Of a stretch of 64,000 bases of DNA, positions 48,796 through 60,590 are shown in pieces. A model generated the notes under the pieces. That model had not been told where the DNA came from and did not search any database. It saw only the letters and a program-made list of their open reading frames with translations. The translations under genes and the position numbers were made by a program. Origin of the DNA: Symbiodinium natans (Eukaryota > Sar > Dinophyceae > Suessiales > Symbiodiniaceae); the NCBI GenBank assembly GCA_905221605.1, contig CAJNDS010002652.1:230644-294643 (forward strand), written 5' to 3'. The first letter of the stretch is position 1. Each line of letters opens with the position of its first letter.

Positions 48796-51244
48796 AGAAC
48801 TACAAGCTCTAAGTACGATGGCACAGACTTTGGAGCGGCGTCATGATCGTTTTCGCGCCCTCTTGGGCTTGCTTCGGACAGATCCCGACATCATCCGCCC
48901 CACAGCAGCTGGAGTTGAAAAGATGGTCACTCTGATAGAGCAGCAGTTGCAGCTGCTCAGCGCTGATGAGCACATCAAGGCGAACAGGCAGCATGAGCCT
49001 GATCCTCAAGCTGCGAAGGGCAAAGGCGATGGCAAAGGAAAGGACAAAGGCAAGAGAGGGGGCAAGGAAACGAAGAAGCCATGTGAGTTCATGAAGAAAT
49101 ACGGGAAGTGCAAATTTGGCGACAGATGTCACTACAGCCACGATGGTCTACAAGGACAGGCGCCAAGAACGACACCGAATCCTAAGGCTGCTCCAGTTTC
49201 GACGCCAGCTAAGGAGTCTGGTACACAGGAGTGTCTTGCATGGGCCAAGAATGGGAAATGCAAGTTCGGCGACAAGTGTAGATACCAGCACAATGGTGAA
49301 GCGAACAAGGCAGCAAATCCGAAGGCGAAGCAGAAACCAAAGGCAAAGGCCAAATCCTCAGCATCAGCGGCAAAGGGAGAGTCCGAACTTGTCGGAGTGA
49401 AGCCTACAGCGTCTGCTATCCGTGTTTCTTCCAGTGTTGCTAGAATGGCACGCAGCATGCAGAGTGAGGAGGAGAGCAGCAGTCAGGCATTTTCTGGTGA
49501 GGAGTTTGAGAGTCCCATGCATGCAGAGGCAAGTGCTCCCGAGTGGTCAGATGTTGAACAAGGAGTTTTCCCTGATGAAGATTCAGATGTCTCTGCAGAA
49601 GAAGGGGACGATGAGCGCAGGGGAGACGATCCTTTGTGGGTACTTGACTTAACTTTGCAGGATTTTGTTGCGTGGACACGGCCAAATCACATCCGGACCA
49701 GGGCAGAGAGGCTTTTCCGCGAGGAGGAGAACCCATATGCAGTCACCTGGGGTACATGGATCATACTACATCACGACACCGAGGATGCAGATGAGGCTGG
49801 TGCTATCCCGATCGGGGACAGCGTTGTGATGCTCCAATACGATTGGACACTTGTGATGTGCATCGATGCTGTGGCACGACCTTGCGTAGTAACACATCTC
49901 ATGGACGAGGACACTGGCAGAGAGAGACTGGTGGCACTGATACGAGTGCCCTATGAACATATGCCGTTTGTTCGTCCTTGGGAACATGCATCAACATCCA
50001 GTCAGTCAATAAGACTTCCGTGTGACCAGGCTGCATCATCGACAGATCCGAGAGCTCCAGCTGCAGAGGCACCCACAGTACCGCCGCCGCCTCCATGTGT
50101 GAACTACCAACCTCCAGCACAGGGACGAGCCCAGGCAACTGAGATGTTTCATGTGCATGTACGACATCCACCAGTACATGGAACTTTACCTCAGAGGAGA
50201 AGACGCAGTGCGACACAGAGCGACATGAGTCATGCTTGTGCTGCTAAGGGTTGCACGACTGGGTCAGAGCATGATCTGGTGTTGGCAGACTCAGGTGCTA
50301 ACGAAGTCATTCGCCCGGCCCAAGACCAACCGCCGCCGCGATCTATGCAGGTGGATCTCACGTTGGCAGACGGAAGTGCAATTCCATCCTACAGGTCTAG
50401 AGATGGAGAGCTTGCCGTTCCGGGCAGTGATTCGTGGATAGCACCCATCGGCAAGATTGTGGAGCTTGGCTACAGGTTTGTGTGGGACAACATGACGGGA
50501 GCGCAGCTGATTCGGGGAGAGGGAGATGAGGCAGAAGTTATCTACGTGAAAGTGGAAAATGGCCTTCCCTACCTTGAATGGCATGATTTTGCAACATTGC
50601 GGCGACAGCTTTCACAGGCTTACAGACAACAGAAACGCGTGCTGTGTGCTCGTGCTGAGATCAAGGAACCTCAGACCTTGCAGGCCATCACCATGAATGA
50701 CCTGGAGGAGTGCGAGGCGCAGGCAAAAGGGGCGAAGGATCGTGAATCGGTGCAGCATGGTGAGAATCTTGCGCGGAAAGTGTTTGAGCAGTCCACAATT
50801 TCCTACGATGATGTGCTTGAGGTCATCATGAAGGCAGACATCGAACCACAGAAAAAACGTAGAGCATGCATTGAGGGAGAGGACGACAAAGTGAAATGTT
50901 GGGTTTTTGGAGCTTTTGCAGTGGGTCCGAATGTGGGAATCACAGATCGCACAAAGGGCAGACCGTGGCTGGTAAAGGTCATCAACAAGTTTATGCATCA
51001 GCAACTTCCTGACATGCGATGGTCATCTTTCTCAATCAGTTGGGACATCGCTTTTGCACCACACCGTGATTTAGGCAATGCAGAAGGCAGTCAGAATGCA
51101 TTGGTGGTCCTGAGTCACAAGGGCATGTGCAAAGGTGGTGACCTTTGGATCGAGCATCCTGAAGGCGAACATGTCAGACGGGTATCTGATAAGAAGGCTT
51201 TACGTGGACTACCTTGTTTACAACTCGCGGAGCAGCATCCTTGA
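48782..51244 (+). pseudogene. Copia family 2 gag-pol middle: CCCH fingers, protease, TET/JBP-like domain
   Basis: 820 codons. Basic stretch then two C-x8-C-x5-C-x3-H fingers at residues 101-120 and 151-170, RNA-binding type. An acidic region follows, then the protease DSGAN with Asp503. The C-terminal 110 residues carry SWDIAFAPHRDLGNAEGSQ (His761, Asp763, Asn766), ALVVLSHKG and CKGGDLWIEHPEGEH. That is the HxDxxN/GGxLWxE first half of a TET/JBP-like oxygenase, like the one at 2713-3888. The frame stops at 51244 before the distal His and Arg, so the oxygenase is incomplete in this copy. First codon is TTG; the frame is entered by frameshift from gag. Confidence 0.65.
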
Positions 51245-52674
51245 GCAGAGTCCAGCAGCTACAACTTGATGACGTTGGCTTTACATGTTTCCGTGACTCG
51301 ACGGGAAGGAGCATCAGCAGAGCGGAAGATGAACAGCGCAAGCAGCCTGAAGCACACAGCAACAACATCTGCAACAGGGTCCCTCGGACTTCAGGGTGTT
51401 CAGGGAGCCCGTATGGGAATGATGTCGGACAGGATTTGGTTTGTTGCGGGGGTGAATTTCAGGGTTGCGAAAGAGAGAGAGAGGTAGAAAGCGCCCATGG
51501 CCCTTGCTTTTCAAACTGGCAGCTGCCGGATGCGCGCACAACTTCCGATCTCGAGGTCCCCGTGCCTGAGGCCTATTCTTCTGCGTGTGCTGGAAATGCA
51601 GGCACTTCTCTTGATCCTCTGGAGCTCGAATATGAACTCTCATTGCCAGATCCGGATGGGTGTCCTTCACTGGATGACCACGAGAAGGCAAAGGATGATC
51701 TTGAAAGAGGCCCCGTTGCAGCTGAAGAAGGCAGGAAGCCGACGAAGAATGTGGCAAACCATGAAATGGACGACTACAGAACTCGTGGAGTCAAAAGGCC
51801 GCATCGAAAGATCAAGCCGGGAGACCTATCATCTGGCGTACTCTCCATTGATCTGGCAGGTCCATACCGGGATGGGTATGACAGCTCGAAGTATATCTTG
51901 ATCGCTGTACTGCGAACTAAAGATGCGACGACTCTGCCCTTCGTACGCGCTCTTCAACGACGATTTTGGAGTGATGTGCTGGAAGGAATTAACTCCATCA
52001 TGACTGAGATATCTGCACTTGCAGGGTTCCGTGAGGTGGTCAGGATCCACTCAGATAGGGCCAAGGAATTTTTGGCAAAGCGAGTCGTGAAACATCTCAA
52101 CGATGCGGGCGTGTTTCAGACAACCACCTGCGGCCACGACCCGGCAGGAAATGGGCTTGCAGAACGCTTTGTCGGAATTTTAAAGCAGTCGGTTCGTGAG
52201 TTCATCGTGAAAGGTCAGGCGCCTCACAGATACTGGCCACTTTACTTTCAAGAAGCAGCACTTCGATATCGTGATACATCTCTTGGTGTGGCATGGCAAG
52301 GAACTTTACCATATCCTGGTTCCCGTGTGGCGGTGAAGGTGATCGATCCTGCACCCCTGGAGGCTCGGGCTGAAGAAGGAACTTTCCTGGCACGAGATTC
52401 GCGCGCAACGCATGGGGCACGGGTTCAAGTAAGGAGAAACGGTCGGGACATCGTTATCTTGACCAGATTGCCGGCAGTGATCCGTGAGGGGGATCGTCAG
52501 TGGCACACCTTCGAGACGACCTCTGGAGACCTCGTGTGGATTTCTGATAGAGGTGAAGCGCACAACGCAGATGCAATCCGAGACTTGAGTATTGACTTAG
52601 GACTGCTAACCGTCGAAGAGCAATCACTTGGTCAGAGCCCTCTGGAAAATATCCAATCGTGGCACAGGCTGTGA
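51245..52674 (+). pseudogene. Copia family 2 integrase
   Basis: Open frame to 52674. After a variable, acidic N-terminal part comes GVKRPHRKIKPGD and the rve core: VLSIDLAGPY (first Asp), VRIHSDRAKEF (second Asp) and AGNGLAERFVGILKQ (Glu). All three catalytic residues are present. The C-terminal domain (GTLPYPGSRVAVKVIDPAP, ATHGARVQVRRNGRDIVIL) follows. The frame overlaps the next one by a few codons, so another frameshift is needed to reach RT. Confidence 0.75.
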
Positions 52675-53209
52675 ATTCAGTGGATGTATCGGAACAGCGA
52701 ACCCCTGAAACAGGCAAACACAAGCTAACGTACCATGTTTGGAGTGCAGATGCTGAAAAAGAAGCTTACAAGGCCGAGGCCCGAGCACTTGCTACTGCAG
52801 GAGCTGATGAAGCTGAAGCCGAAGACGATGTGCATCTTGATGGGCGTGTTTTCACAGAAGGGCCTCAACATCTACAAGAAAAGTGGAGAAAGGGGCTTGA
52901 GAAGGAGCTGACAACCATGTTTGATACTAAGGAAGCTTTGCAGAAGGTAAAGGCCAAAGACTTGAGGAAGACTTTAGGGCTCAGCCCACATGATCCGTTG
53001 CCAAAGACATTGCCTTCGAAGCTGGTGATAAAGGCAAAACCGGATGGAATCCCTGGTCCAGATGGCAAGATACCACCTGTGAAGTTGGATGATCCCGAAA
53101 CCTTTCAGGCGAAAGTGCGCATGGTTGCTTGTGGAAACTTTGACTATGATGTTCGACGTGGGGACGCAAGATTCAAGTCCAGCAACATTCCACCGGAAGC
53201 GATACGGGC
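52659..53209 (+). pseudogene. Copia family 2 RT, N-terminal part only
   Basis: Reads KWRKGLEKELTTMFDTKEAL, LPSKLVIKAKPDG, FQAKVRMVACGNFDYD and SSNIPPEAIRA, where it breaks at CGGGC (53205-53209). The next residues expected in a copia RT begin SLVAQNPSW, found inverted at 55229. Confidence 0.8.
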
Positions 53210-53210
53210 G

Positions 53211-53455
53211 AGTATGTCTGAATGTGCAAGCTGTTGCTGCAGCTGCTTGTCGCTCAGCTCTGAAGAGCAATGTCAAGTCCCTCGAAACTCCAAGGAGAAC
53301 CCAAAGATTAAAGGGACCCCTTGCGCTCACACTCTTTTGTTCTTGAGCCTTGAGCCTTGAGCCACTCATGCATCCAACGCATGTCTTCGCATGACTGAAC
53401 ATCCAACGCATGTCTTCGCATGACTGAACATGGGGTATCTGGCACGTTTCAAACA
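53211..53455 (-). repeat. Inverted copia family 2 LTR, first part
   Basis: Reverse complement of 46400-46644 with constant spacing. A polypurine tract (GGAAAGGAGGAG on the minus strand, 53456-53467) abuts the TG start, marking it as the 3' LTR of the minus-oriented piece. Confidence 0.9.
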
Positions 53456-53804
53456 CTCCTCCTTTCCAGGAGTTCATAGCCCATGAGGACTGGAACTGCA
53501 TCTGTGCCAGATCTCCTTGCTCTAAAATGTGCTGCCCCAAAATGTGTGTGACACCACGGGCATACACCACGAGCTAGTGTGAGCTACTAGGCGCTTTTCT
53601 CAGGACAGGAACAACAGCTTATGGCAACAACTGCTCTTGCCCCGAAAGAGCCATACGATATTTCTTTTTTCGAGGTCTTGATGTTTCTTGGTCTCAGTAG
53701 ACTTGACATCACGGCGCCTTGAGACTACCCTACCCTAGCACTGGACTATTCCTTCGGTACCATGGGATATTGGGTAGCATCATGGCTCTATGTACACGAG
53801 CTGA

Positions 53805-55229
53805 TCAAGAATTGGCGTTCGATTTCTTCGCCTCATACATTCCCAACAACTCTCGAGCCTTGCGTAAAGCGGTGCAAGCCAGCGCTTTCGTCAGGCCATC
53901 TGCAGGTAACTCCTTTCCAGAGCAGTGTTCTAGCTTGGTCTTGGAGGCTTCAAGATGATCTCGAACATATGCACACCGAAGGGCATAGTGCCGCGTTCTT
54001 TGGTCTTCAGTGTGGTACCCTGGATCAGTTAGCTGCAAGATTGAGGCAACGTTGTTTCCTCGAAGCTTATGTTCAAAGTGTTTCCCCGCAATGCTTTGGA
54101 TGATACTCTGTGTCTTGCATCCCATCTGCAAAGCACTTCCAAGAGCGTCAAGTTCTGCCTCCGCTGGCGAAAACGCTGTAAGCGTCTGACGCTGGCTGCG
54201 CCATGCGATCAAGTGACCCCCCCAATGCACTGTTATCCCTGTACGAGACTTGCTCCCACCGGGTGCCCAGGAAGCATCACTGCAAGTCGTGACCTCATCA
54301 CAGCTTCCGACAGCATATCTAATGCCCCAATACTGAGTGTATTTAACATGTCGCCAAATGCCTTTGGTTACACGCAATGCTTCCTCCGGGTTGTGGGACA
54401 TCAAGCTCGCAGTGGCTCCCACACACGCAGCCAAATCAGGCCTTGTACGCAAGCTGAGCCATAAAAGTGCTCCAACCTGACTCTGTGCCTCATGAAGTTG
54501 TTTCGCATGCTGGGTATCCTTGATCTGCATCTCCATTTGTCCCTCGTGCAAGGTAGGTAGGCTTTTCGAGCCATGTAGGGTATGCCACCCCCGAGATTTC
54601 AGCTCTGCGCCCACCCATGCCTCCTGGGTAAGGAACAGTGCTCCGTCTTGTAGCCGGCGAATTTGGATGCCTAAAAATGTGGCTTCCTGTACCACTGGAA
54701 CATTGACATCTGCAATCCGAATCGTTTGGCCAGCCTTGAGGCCAATTTTCTCGTTGACAAGGATAGCTTGAAGTTTCGTGTCCCAAATGCCTTTTATTAG
54801 GCTCGCAACCCTCTTCATGATCTCCCTTTCCCCGGCGAGTAGTCCATCGTCGACATACATCGCAAGGACGCCCAGGATCTTGTTGTGGTTGTCAGCCTGG
54901 ACAATTTTCCACAATCCTGCGCTGATGTCCCATGGAAGAAGTTTCAGGTCGCCCAATGCATCGCCCTTGCCAGCCTTCAAGATAGCATTGTCCAACTTCG
55001 CATCTCTGGTTTTCTCCCAGGCCTTGGGAGCTGCTCGTAGACCGTACACAGCCTTTCTCACAACCCAAAGTTCATCATCATCCATCTTCATGATCTTTTT
55101 CACGATGGGTGGAGGACGGAGCAGGATTACCTCAGAGTCATCCAGATCTGCATTCATAAAAGCTGTCACGATGTCCATAAACGCGCATCCCCATGAAGGA
55201 TTCTGTGCCACCAAACTGACATCCCGCAT
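53805..55229 (-). pseudogene. Copia family 2 RT C-terminal part plus RNase H, inverted
   Basis: 474 codons reading SLVAQNPSWGCAFMDIVTAF, VRKAVYGLRAAPKAWEK, MYVDDGLLAGE, then RNase H with CSDASWAPG, TAFSPAEAELDALG and KELPADGLTKAL. The catalytic Asp residues and the YVDD box are intact. It supplies exactly the part missing from the plus-strand RT that ends at 53209. Upstream on its own strand it is joined to an inverted gag start and not to the rest of RT. Confidence 0.85.
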
Positions 55230-55297
55230 GCACTTTTTCGGTATTTCTAGTATTTTCCGATATTTCCAATTCCGATGCCTGCGGGCATCGACTCTGC

Positions 55298-55956
55298 GTG
55301 TCTTGTGTTCAGCTTCAAACCCTGTCGGTTATGACCCGGGAAGGGTGTGAGTGCTGCTGGTGTCGTAGGATGTGCTGGTATGTGGAGTGGCCCTGGACTT
55401 CCTGTGGTGTCGGTCACAGGACTGAAATGATCGGGATATGTGATGGCTCTTATTCTAGGGGTCGAAGGAGATGGGAGTCCCTCCTCATCTATGTTCATGG
55501 CCCCCGAGGCCTTTCAAGTCCTGACGAAACCTCTTGCCTACCCTGAACCTAATAGGGAACAGAGGAAACCACACAACCAATCCCACACAGGGTCCTACGC
55601 TGGGGCCGGTGCCCTGAAGCCCTGAACAGTAGGGTGTTGGGCTACAACAGATGACAAGCAAGTAGGATGGGATTAAGGTTAACCCAACCCTTCGTGTCTT
55701 GTCCCACCTGGAGAACGAGATGAAGTTTATATGATGGAGTCGAGATAATGAGATGTTAAATGGAAATGCCAATGCCCACGTGCAGTAAATGTTGCTGCTG
55801 CAGCTGCTGTTGCTGCTGCTGCTGCTGCAACCTTCTTTCCAAACAAATCCCAAATGTCGTCCTCTGAAACTCTCGCCAAAACAGCCAGCTTCTGCCAGCA
55901 CACAAATACAGCAACGACAAGGTCTTCTTGATGCTCCTTGATGCAATGAAGTTGCA
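55298..55956 (-). repeat. Inverted copia family 2 LTR second part, leader and gag start
   Basis: Reverse complement of 46645 to about 47280. It includes the CAG-rich run, the leader and the first 57 codons of gag (MNIDEEGLPSPS...PGHNRQ). Its end at 55956 corresponds to 46645, exactly adjacent to the end (46644) of the piece at 53211. Confidence 0.9.
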
Positions 55957-56834
55957 CGGGCAGCCCACGGGAGCGTTTCACGCAAAGCCGCACGACAAAA
56001 AAACATGAGACGGGACGGGAATAAGATGAGTAGTGGACAAGACTGAAGATTCCCACGCCGCCACTTGCCGCGCGACATTCGTTTGAATGATAATTGTGCC
56101 TTCACGGGCCTTGACGAGTGCCCGGCGGCTGGACATCTTGGTATCATGCGAAGAGATCACTGCAGTGGCTCTGCCGGGAGCGATGTGACGCCTCGCTGGC
56201 ACTGCGAGCAAGTCACCTTCCACCGGAGCGCGCTGCGGGTATTTACATGTCCGACTCGGCTGCAGCGTCTGATTCAAAATTACAGTCAGAAGACATTTTT
56301 TGGCAGCAAATCCTTGAGCGTCGTTGTTACGATGACGTGGAAACAATGTTACAGGTACTATCCTTACACAAATCTTGGCCAACGATGAGGACTTGTAAGA
56401 CGAACGTAGTGTATAGTAGTGAATGAATGCGTAGTGTACAGTGCGATTCCCCGTGCCACAGCAGGGAATTTATATTTGGTCTCAAAAATTGAGTTTGTTG
56501 TATGAGACCTTTGAAAACCATTGTGCCCGAAACCATAAGCCATAAGCCTGCCTTTGTGCTAATTCCCCAGTTGTTTGGGGTCTTCGCCGGTTCTATTTTC
56601 GGTAGATTGGCTGCCCAAAGCCTCCGCCGAACATCAGCAACTGCTGTTTTGTTCGGGCCGTGTGGCCAAATGGCGACGTCATGTGAAACCAGCCAGCTAT
56701 CAACAGTTTTATGGAGTAAACTTTTTTTCACGCAGTGGTTTGAGATTGCTCGGACGTTTCAAGCCGAATTTGTTATGCACTAGCTAGATAACCGCATATT
56801 TTTCCATGAGCTTGTCCTGAACACGGAGGAAACG
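55957..56834. other. No supported gene
   Basis: Begins with CGGGC, the same five bases that end the left flank at 53205-53209. Short frames only; none has a recognisable motif. Confidence 0.4.
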
Positions 56835-56837
56835 GTC

Positions 56838-56893
56838 GTCCGTACCATAGCCTCCGTACCATGGCCTCCGTACCATAGCCTCCGTACCATAGC
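56838..56893. repeat. 14-bp tandem repeat, four copies
   Basis: CGTACCATAGCCTC repeated, with one ATAGC to ATGGC variant. Confidence 0.9.
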
Positions 56894-58339
56894 CTGGCAC
56901 CTCACCGCATCGATTTGGACAGTTTAAAGCTGGAGGTGGCCGCAGCGCTTTGGTGCACGACAAACATTGCCCCACGCAAGTGGCTCAGCAACTCCTCGGG
57001 GATCAGTCGTGCCGTCGTGGCCAATTATGTACGCTCCGTGTTGAGGTCCCGCTGCCGGCGACCACCGATGCACCCAAATTATTTCCAATTCAATGTGGCA
57101 TGGTTTCCTTTGTGTTTCGCTGCGCACGCGAGCCGCTCCCGCGCCCACAAACCGAGTACACCAGCTGCGCACACCCACACATGGTGGGGTATGTAGGCTT
57201 CTAACCTCAAGCTGATGACCGGACCTGCGGAAACCGCGCGCAGTCCGAGTGCATCCGCATTGCGTGAGCTGGTGTGCAGAAAAGGCCCGGAGGCACCTTG
57301 GTGCTCGCCTTGGCTTGCCGTGCTCCAACACGGGGAGATCGTGGAATTTTCTGCGTGGCTGGCGCTGCTTCTTATGCCCAGGCTAAAGAGCTCTGTGCCT
57401 GCTGTCGAGCTGCGTCGTCGCATGGACCATGAAGGCGGCGAGCGAGGCCAACCAGCAGCGGATCAGGGCGCGGCCCGCGCTTCCCGCACTCCACGGTGTT
57501 CCACCAGGCAGCAACGCCCCCGCCCGTGAAGCTGTTGTTGCAGCGCATACGTGGTGTCCATGGAAAGTGGGACCCTTCGCTTAGGCGACAGCGGGAGCGG
57601 CAACCACAGCCGGCGCAGCATCAAGTGCGGAACTCGTTGTTGGGCACGATGAAATCCGGCCCGGCCGGGAGGAGAGTAAAGGCCACACTAGCACCCCGTC
57701 GCCAGCCTGGGACAGCAGCAGCGCCCGGGATGCAGTTCTTCTCTTCTCTATTGCGGCGCCAGCCCCTCCGTCCGACCCATGTGGGCACGTCAAAGCCCCG
57801 CAGCCGCAGACACTGTGCCGATTGTTCCGCCTGGCGGGTGCTGAGTGGTGCGTCCAGCGCATCCACATCACATCACGAAGCAGGCCCAGCATCGTTGCGA
57901 CCTTGGAGCACAAGCGATGCATCCTGCTCGGACGTCCCCTGTCCGTGGTATTGTTTGTCGTCCTGTGGACCCTTGTGTCGCACTATTTGGTTATTATGTG
58001 GTCACCGCCTGCGGGCACTGTCCGCGCATTTCGCGCTCGGGCCATGGATGGCCTCTGCATCAATGTCGCCGACATGCGGCCAGCAAAAAACATACTTGTG
58101 CCCGCTCTGAGTTCTCACTGAGTACATCGCTTTGTTCAGGCTTTTGCATTCTGGCAGCGACCTTGCCCGGCCGCTTGCGTGGCACTTGGCGATGCGCCGC
58201 TTGTAGCCCTTAAAACATCGCAGTGTAGGCAGCCGCCTAAGCGCGCCGTTCTGCCACATCCACGCGCAGCGAGGTCCCAGACAATGAAACCCTCGCCGAG
58301 CGCAAGCGGGAACAAACCTGCACGAAAGTAAGGATGGGT
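56894..58339. other. GC-rich region, possible 5' part of a LINE
   Basis: Includes a frame (57215-57529) with LVCRKGPEAPWCSPWLAVLQ and EIVEFSAWLALLLM, which looks coding. I could not place it in a family. It precedes the LINE RT remnant on the same strand. Confidence 0.3.
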
Positions 58340-59800
58340 GAGCTTTCTAGAGCACGCCAGCTCCTCACCGCTGCAAAGTTCGCGCCCGGCGACGAAGATA
58401 CGTGGCGTGCGTTGACAAACCCTGCCCGACGTCCACCGGAACCTCGCACGCCCCTTCCCAACGCAGTGGAGGAGCCGTAGTGCCCTGGCACCAGCGTTGC
58501 GGAAAGCTCGGCGAGGAGGCGTTGCGGAGCTGTCGGGCATGCGCGCGGAGCATCTGAACATTTTGCTTATCGACGTGCCCGCTATCGAGCTCATCGCTTT
58601 CGTGGCAGCCAGACTCGCGAATGCGGAAGTACCCGCGGGCATCTTCCCGGCCTTGGCTCCGGCACGCTTCACGGCGCTCCGCAAGCCGGACGGCGGTGTA
58701 CGCGGCGTCGCGACGGGCGACGTGTTCCGCCACCTGGTTTCCCGAGCTCTCGTCAAAGGTTGGGCGACGGCGAAAAAAAACTAAAAAAAAAAAAACTCAG
58801 GCTATGCGACCATACCAGTTTGCTTTGCAGGCACATGCCGGCACGGACGAACTCGCAGCATGCGTGCGAACGGCACAGGAGCTGCGCGATGGTGCCGTGT
58901 TGATTTCGCTCGATGGGCGGAGCGCTTATGACACCATGTCGCGAGCTTCGTTCCTCACTGCGCCGGAGTTGGTCCTGTTCGTGCGCGTTTACTACGGGAG
59001 GCCGTCCACTTACTGTCGGAGGGATGCGCAAGGCCATTGCCACGACATCACGCAAGGAGAAGGGTGTGAACAAGGCGTAAAGCGCTGGGGCAGCTCGAAG
59101 CGTTGCGGAACCCTCCGACAGCGTTGCCCGTTCATCGAGCACGCTCGCCAGCCTTCGCTGATGCCTGCATGCGTCAGCTCACTACAAACGGGGGGCTGTG
59201 CGCCAAGCCTCAGGTGCGGCCGAGGCACGTGAACTCTTGCAGGCGGAAGGTTGGCGTGAATGCCCTACTTGGGAAGCAGTCGGCGCGGGCGCTCGATCAC
59301 CTCGTTCCATCGAACAGGGCCTAAGCGAATGGCCACATGGATTGCAGCACTGTGCATCGCGTATTCGCAACCTTTACTTTCACGAACGCACGCTGCTGCT
59401 TTCCCTGTCGCCCTCCGCTGCACAAGCTGGGGTCTGGCTGACTGCCATACCCTGTGAGCCGGCCTGCACGCTTCCGCCCCAAGCAATGCTGTTGGCACTG
59501 CGGTCGTTGCCCTGTGTGCCAACCGTTGTGGCCGCCCGGATGTGGAGGCGAAGTGGATGCTTATGGCGACCACGCCTGGCATGGGTGCGTGTGGCTCGAG
59601 AGGCCGTCGGTCCGGATGGGGAGGTGGTCCCCCAACAGTGGCTAGCGCACACACAGCAGCACCCAACGTGCGCTCCGACGACCGCCGCTCATCTACGGCG
59701 CGATGCCTCTCGGCGGGGCTCTCTGCTGCGACGCAACACTGGTTTCGCCGCTGTCGCGCACAGGCTTGCCCCAGCCCTGCGCAGCTGGCATGGCTCCCGA
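58340..59800 (+). pseudogene. Decayed LINE-type reverse transcriptase and C-terminal region
   Basis: Pieces in changing frames: LSRARQLLTAAKFAPGDEDT; ALRKARRGGVAELSGMRAEHL-type block (58490-58560); TALRKPDGGVRGVATGDVFR; MRPYQFALQAHAGTDELAA; VLISLDGRSAYDTMSRASF with the catalytic Asp; DITQGEGCEQG; then AEARELLQAEGWRECPTWEA, WPHGLQHCASRIRNLYFHER, VVPQQWLAHT and GGALCCDATLVSPLSRTGLP. The order matches a LINE-like family widespread in dinoflagellates. The FxDD box is missing where a deletion follows GEGCEQG. An A-rich run at 58771-58795 interrupts the frame. Confidence 0.7.
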
Positions 59801-60159
59801 GTATTTTTTTTCCCGAGTGTTGTTGCTGAGGCATCTCCGCTGGGGGATGCGAACGGGGTGCTCGTGTCGGAAAGCGTCACGGCAGCATCTATCTCGACTA
59901 TCATGTCCCGCGGGAGCAGCTGCATCTGCGCTAATGAGTGCGTGTTTCTTTTATGGACATTGTTTGACAAGCCTGACAGAGTATTGTTTTTCAAGCGACG
60001 GCACAGGCTCTGTGGGGTTCCCGGCTCACGGGCCCGGCTCCAATGGTGTCGGCAGCAGAAACATTTGTGGGCGTTGCCGACAATGTTTCTGTTTTATTAC
60101 TTTTCCACCTGCACGGGTTGGGCGTCCGGCGGTATGTGCTGCAGTGTCCTTGCCCGGGG
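59801..60159. other. No supported gene
   Basis: Low-similarity sequence between two LINE remnants. Confidence 0.4.
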
Positions 60160-60590
60160 GCTAGACGGCTAGACGCTTCGCAGTGGGCCTCGCGGCTTCA
60201 GCGAGGTCGAGGACATGGTCGAGGTACGGGCCCTGGGCCTGGCTCGCATGGGGCGGTGCACGGAAAGCATCCACGTCGCGCCCAGGCCGAAGGTGGCTGC
60301 AACGCGCACCGCTGGCGGAGCGCGCTGGGCACGGACGCGTGCAAGGTCCCGGCGCAGCTGCTGCGCTCCTGCATTCCACTGGCCCCGCGCCTCGGAGCCC
60401 AAGACGAGGAGCTGTTGCGGGCCGCCAGCTGTCGCGTTTGCGCCGCTCGGCGACCCGCAAGTCGCGCCGTAGATCACGAGATCCAAGCGGCGGCCATCAT
60501 CAGCGGGGGCGCCTGGCGCAGTGGTGTGTGCGAGCTATTGCTGGGCTACTTGGGCGGCCAATGCGTCGGTACCGGCCCGCGCGTGCAGAG
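60160..60590 (-). pseudogene. Second LINE C-terminal fragment, opposite strand
   Basis: Minus strand reads LAHTTAPGAPADDGRRLDLV, then IYGAT, an internal loss, VAERRKRDSW in another frame, and GPQQLLVLGSEARGQWNAG with RRDLARVRAQRAPPAVR. The Trp of QQWLAHT is TAG. This is a separate copy from the plus-strand one, since both contain the QQ(W)LAHT region. Confidence 0.65.

Larger units (their letters stand above)
46400..53209 (+). mobile_element. Copia family 2 element, truncated inside RT
   Basis: Starts TGTTTGAAACGTGCC (LTR start, confirmed by a polypurine tract before the inverted copy at 53455). After the LTR and leader come gag (47103 on), CCCH fingers, protease, a TET/JBP-like domain, integrase and the N-terminal part of RT, which ends at IPPEAIRA (53209). 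The missing RT C-terminus, RNase H and 3' LTR start are on the opposite strand at 53211-55229. The end of the LTR and the primer site could not be fixed. Several frameshifts show it is inactive. Confidence 0.8.

Noticed and set aside
58136-58756. 206-codon minus frame over the LINE RT
   Set aside because: Antisense to recognisable LINE RT blocks.
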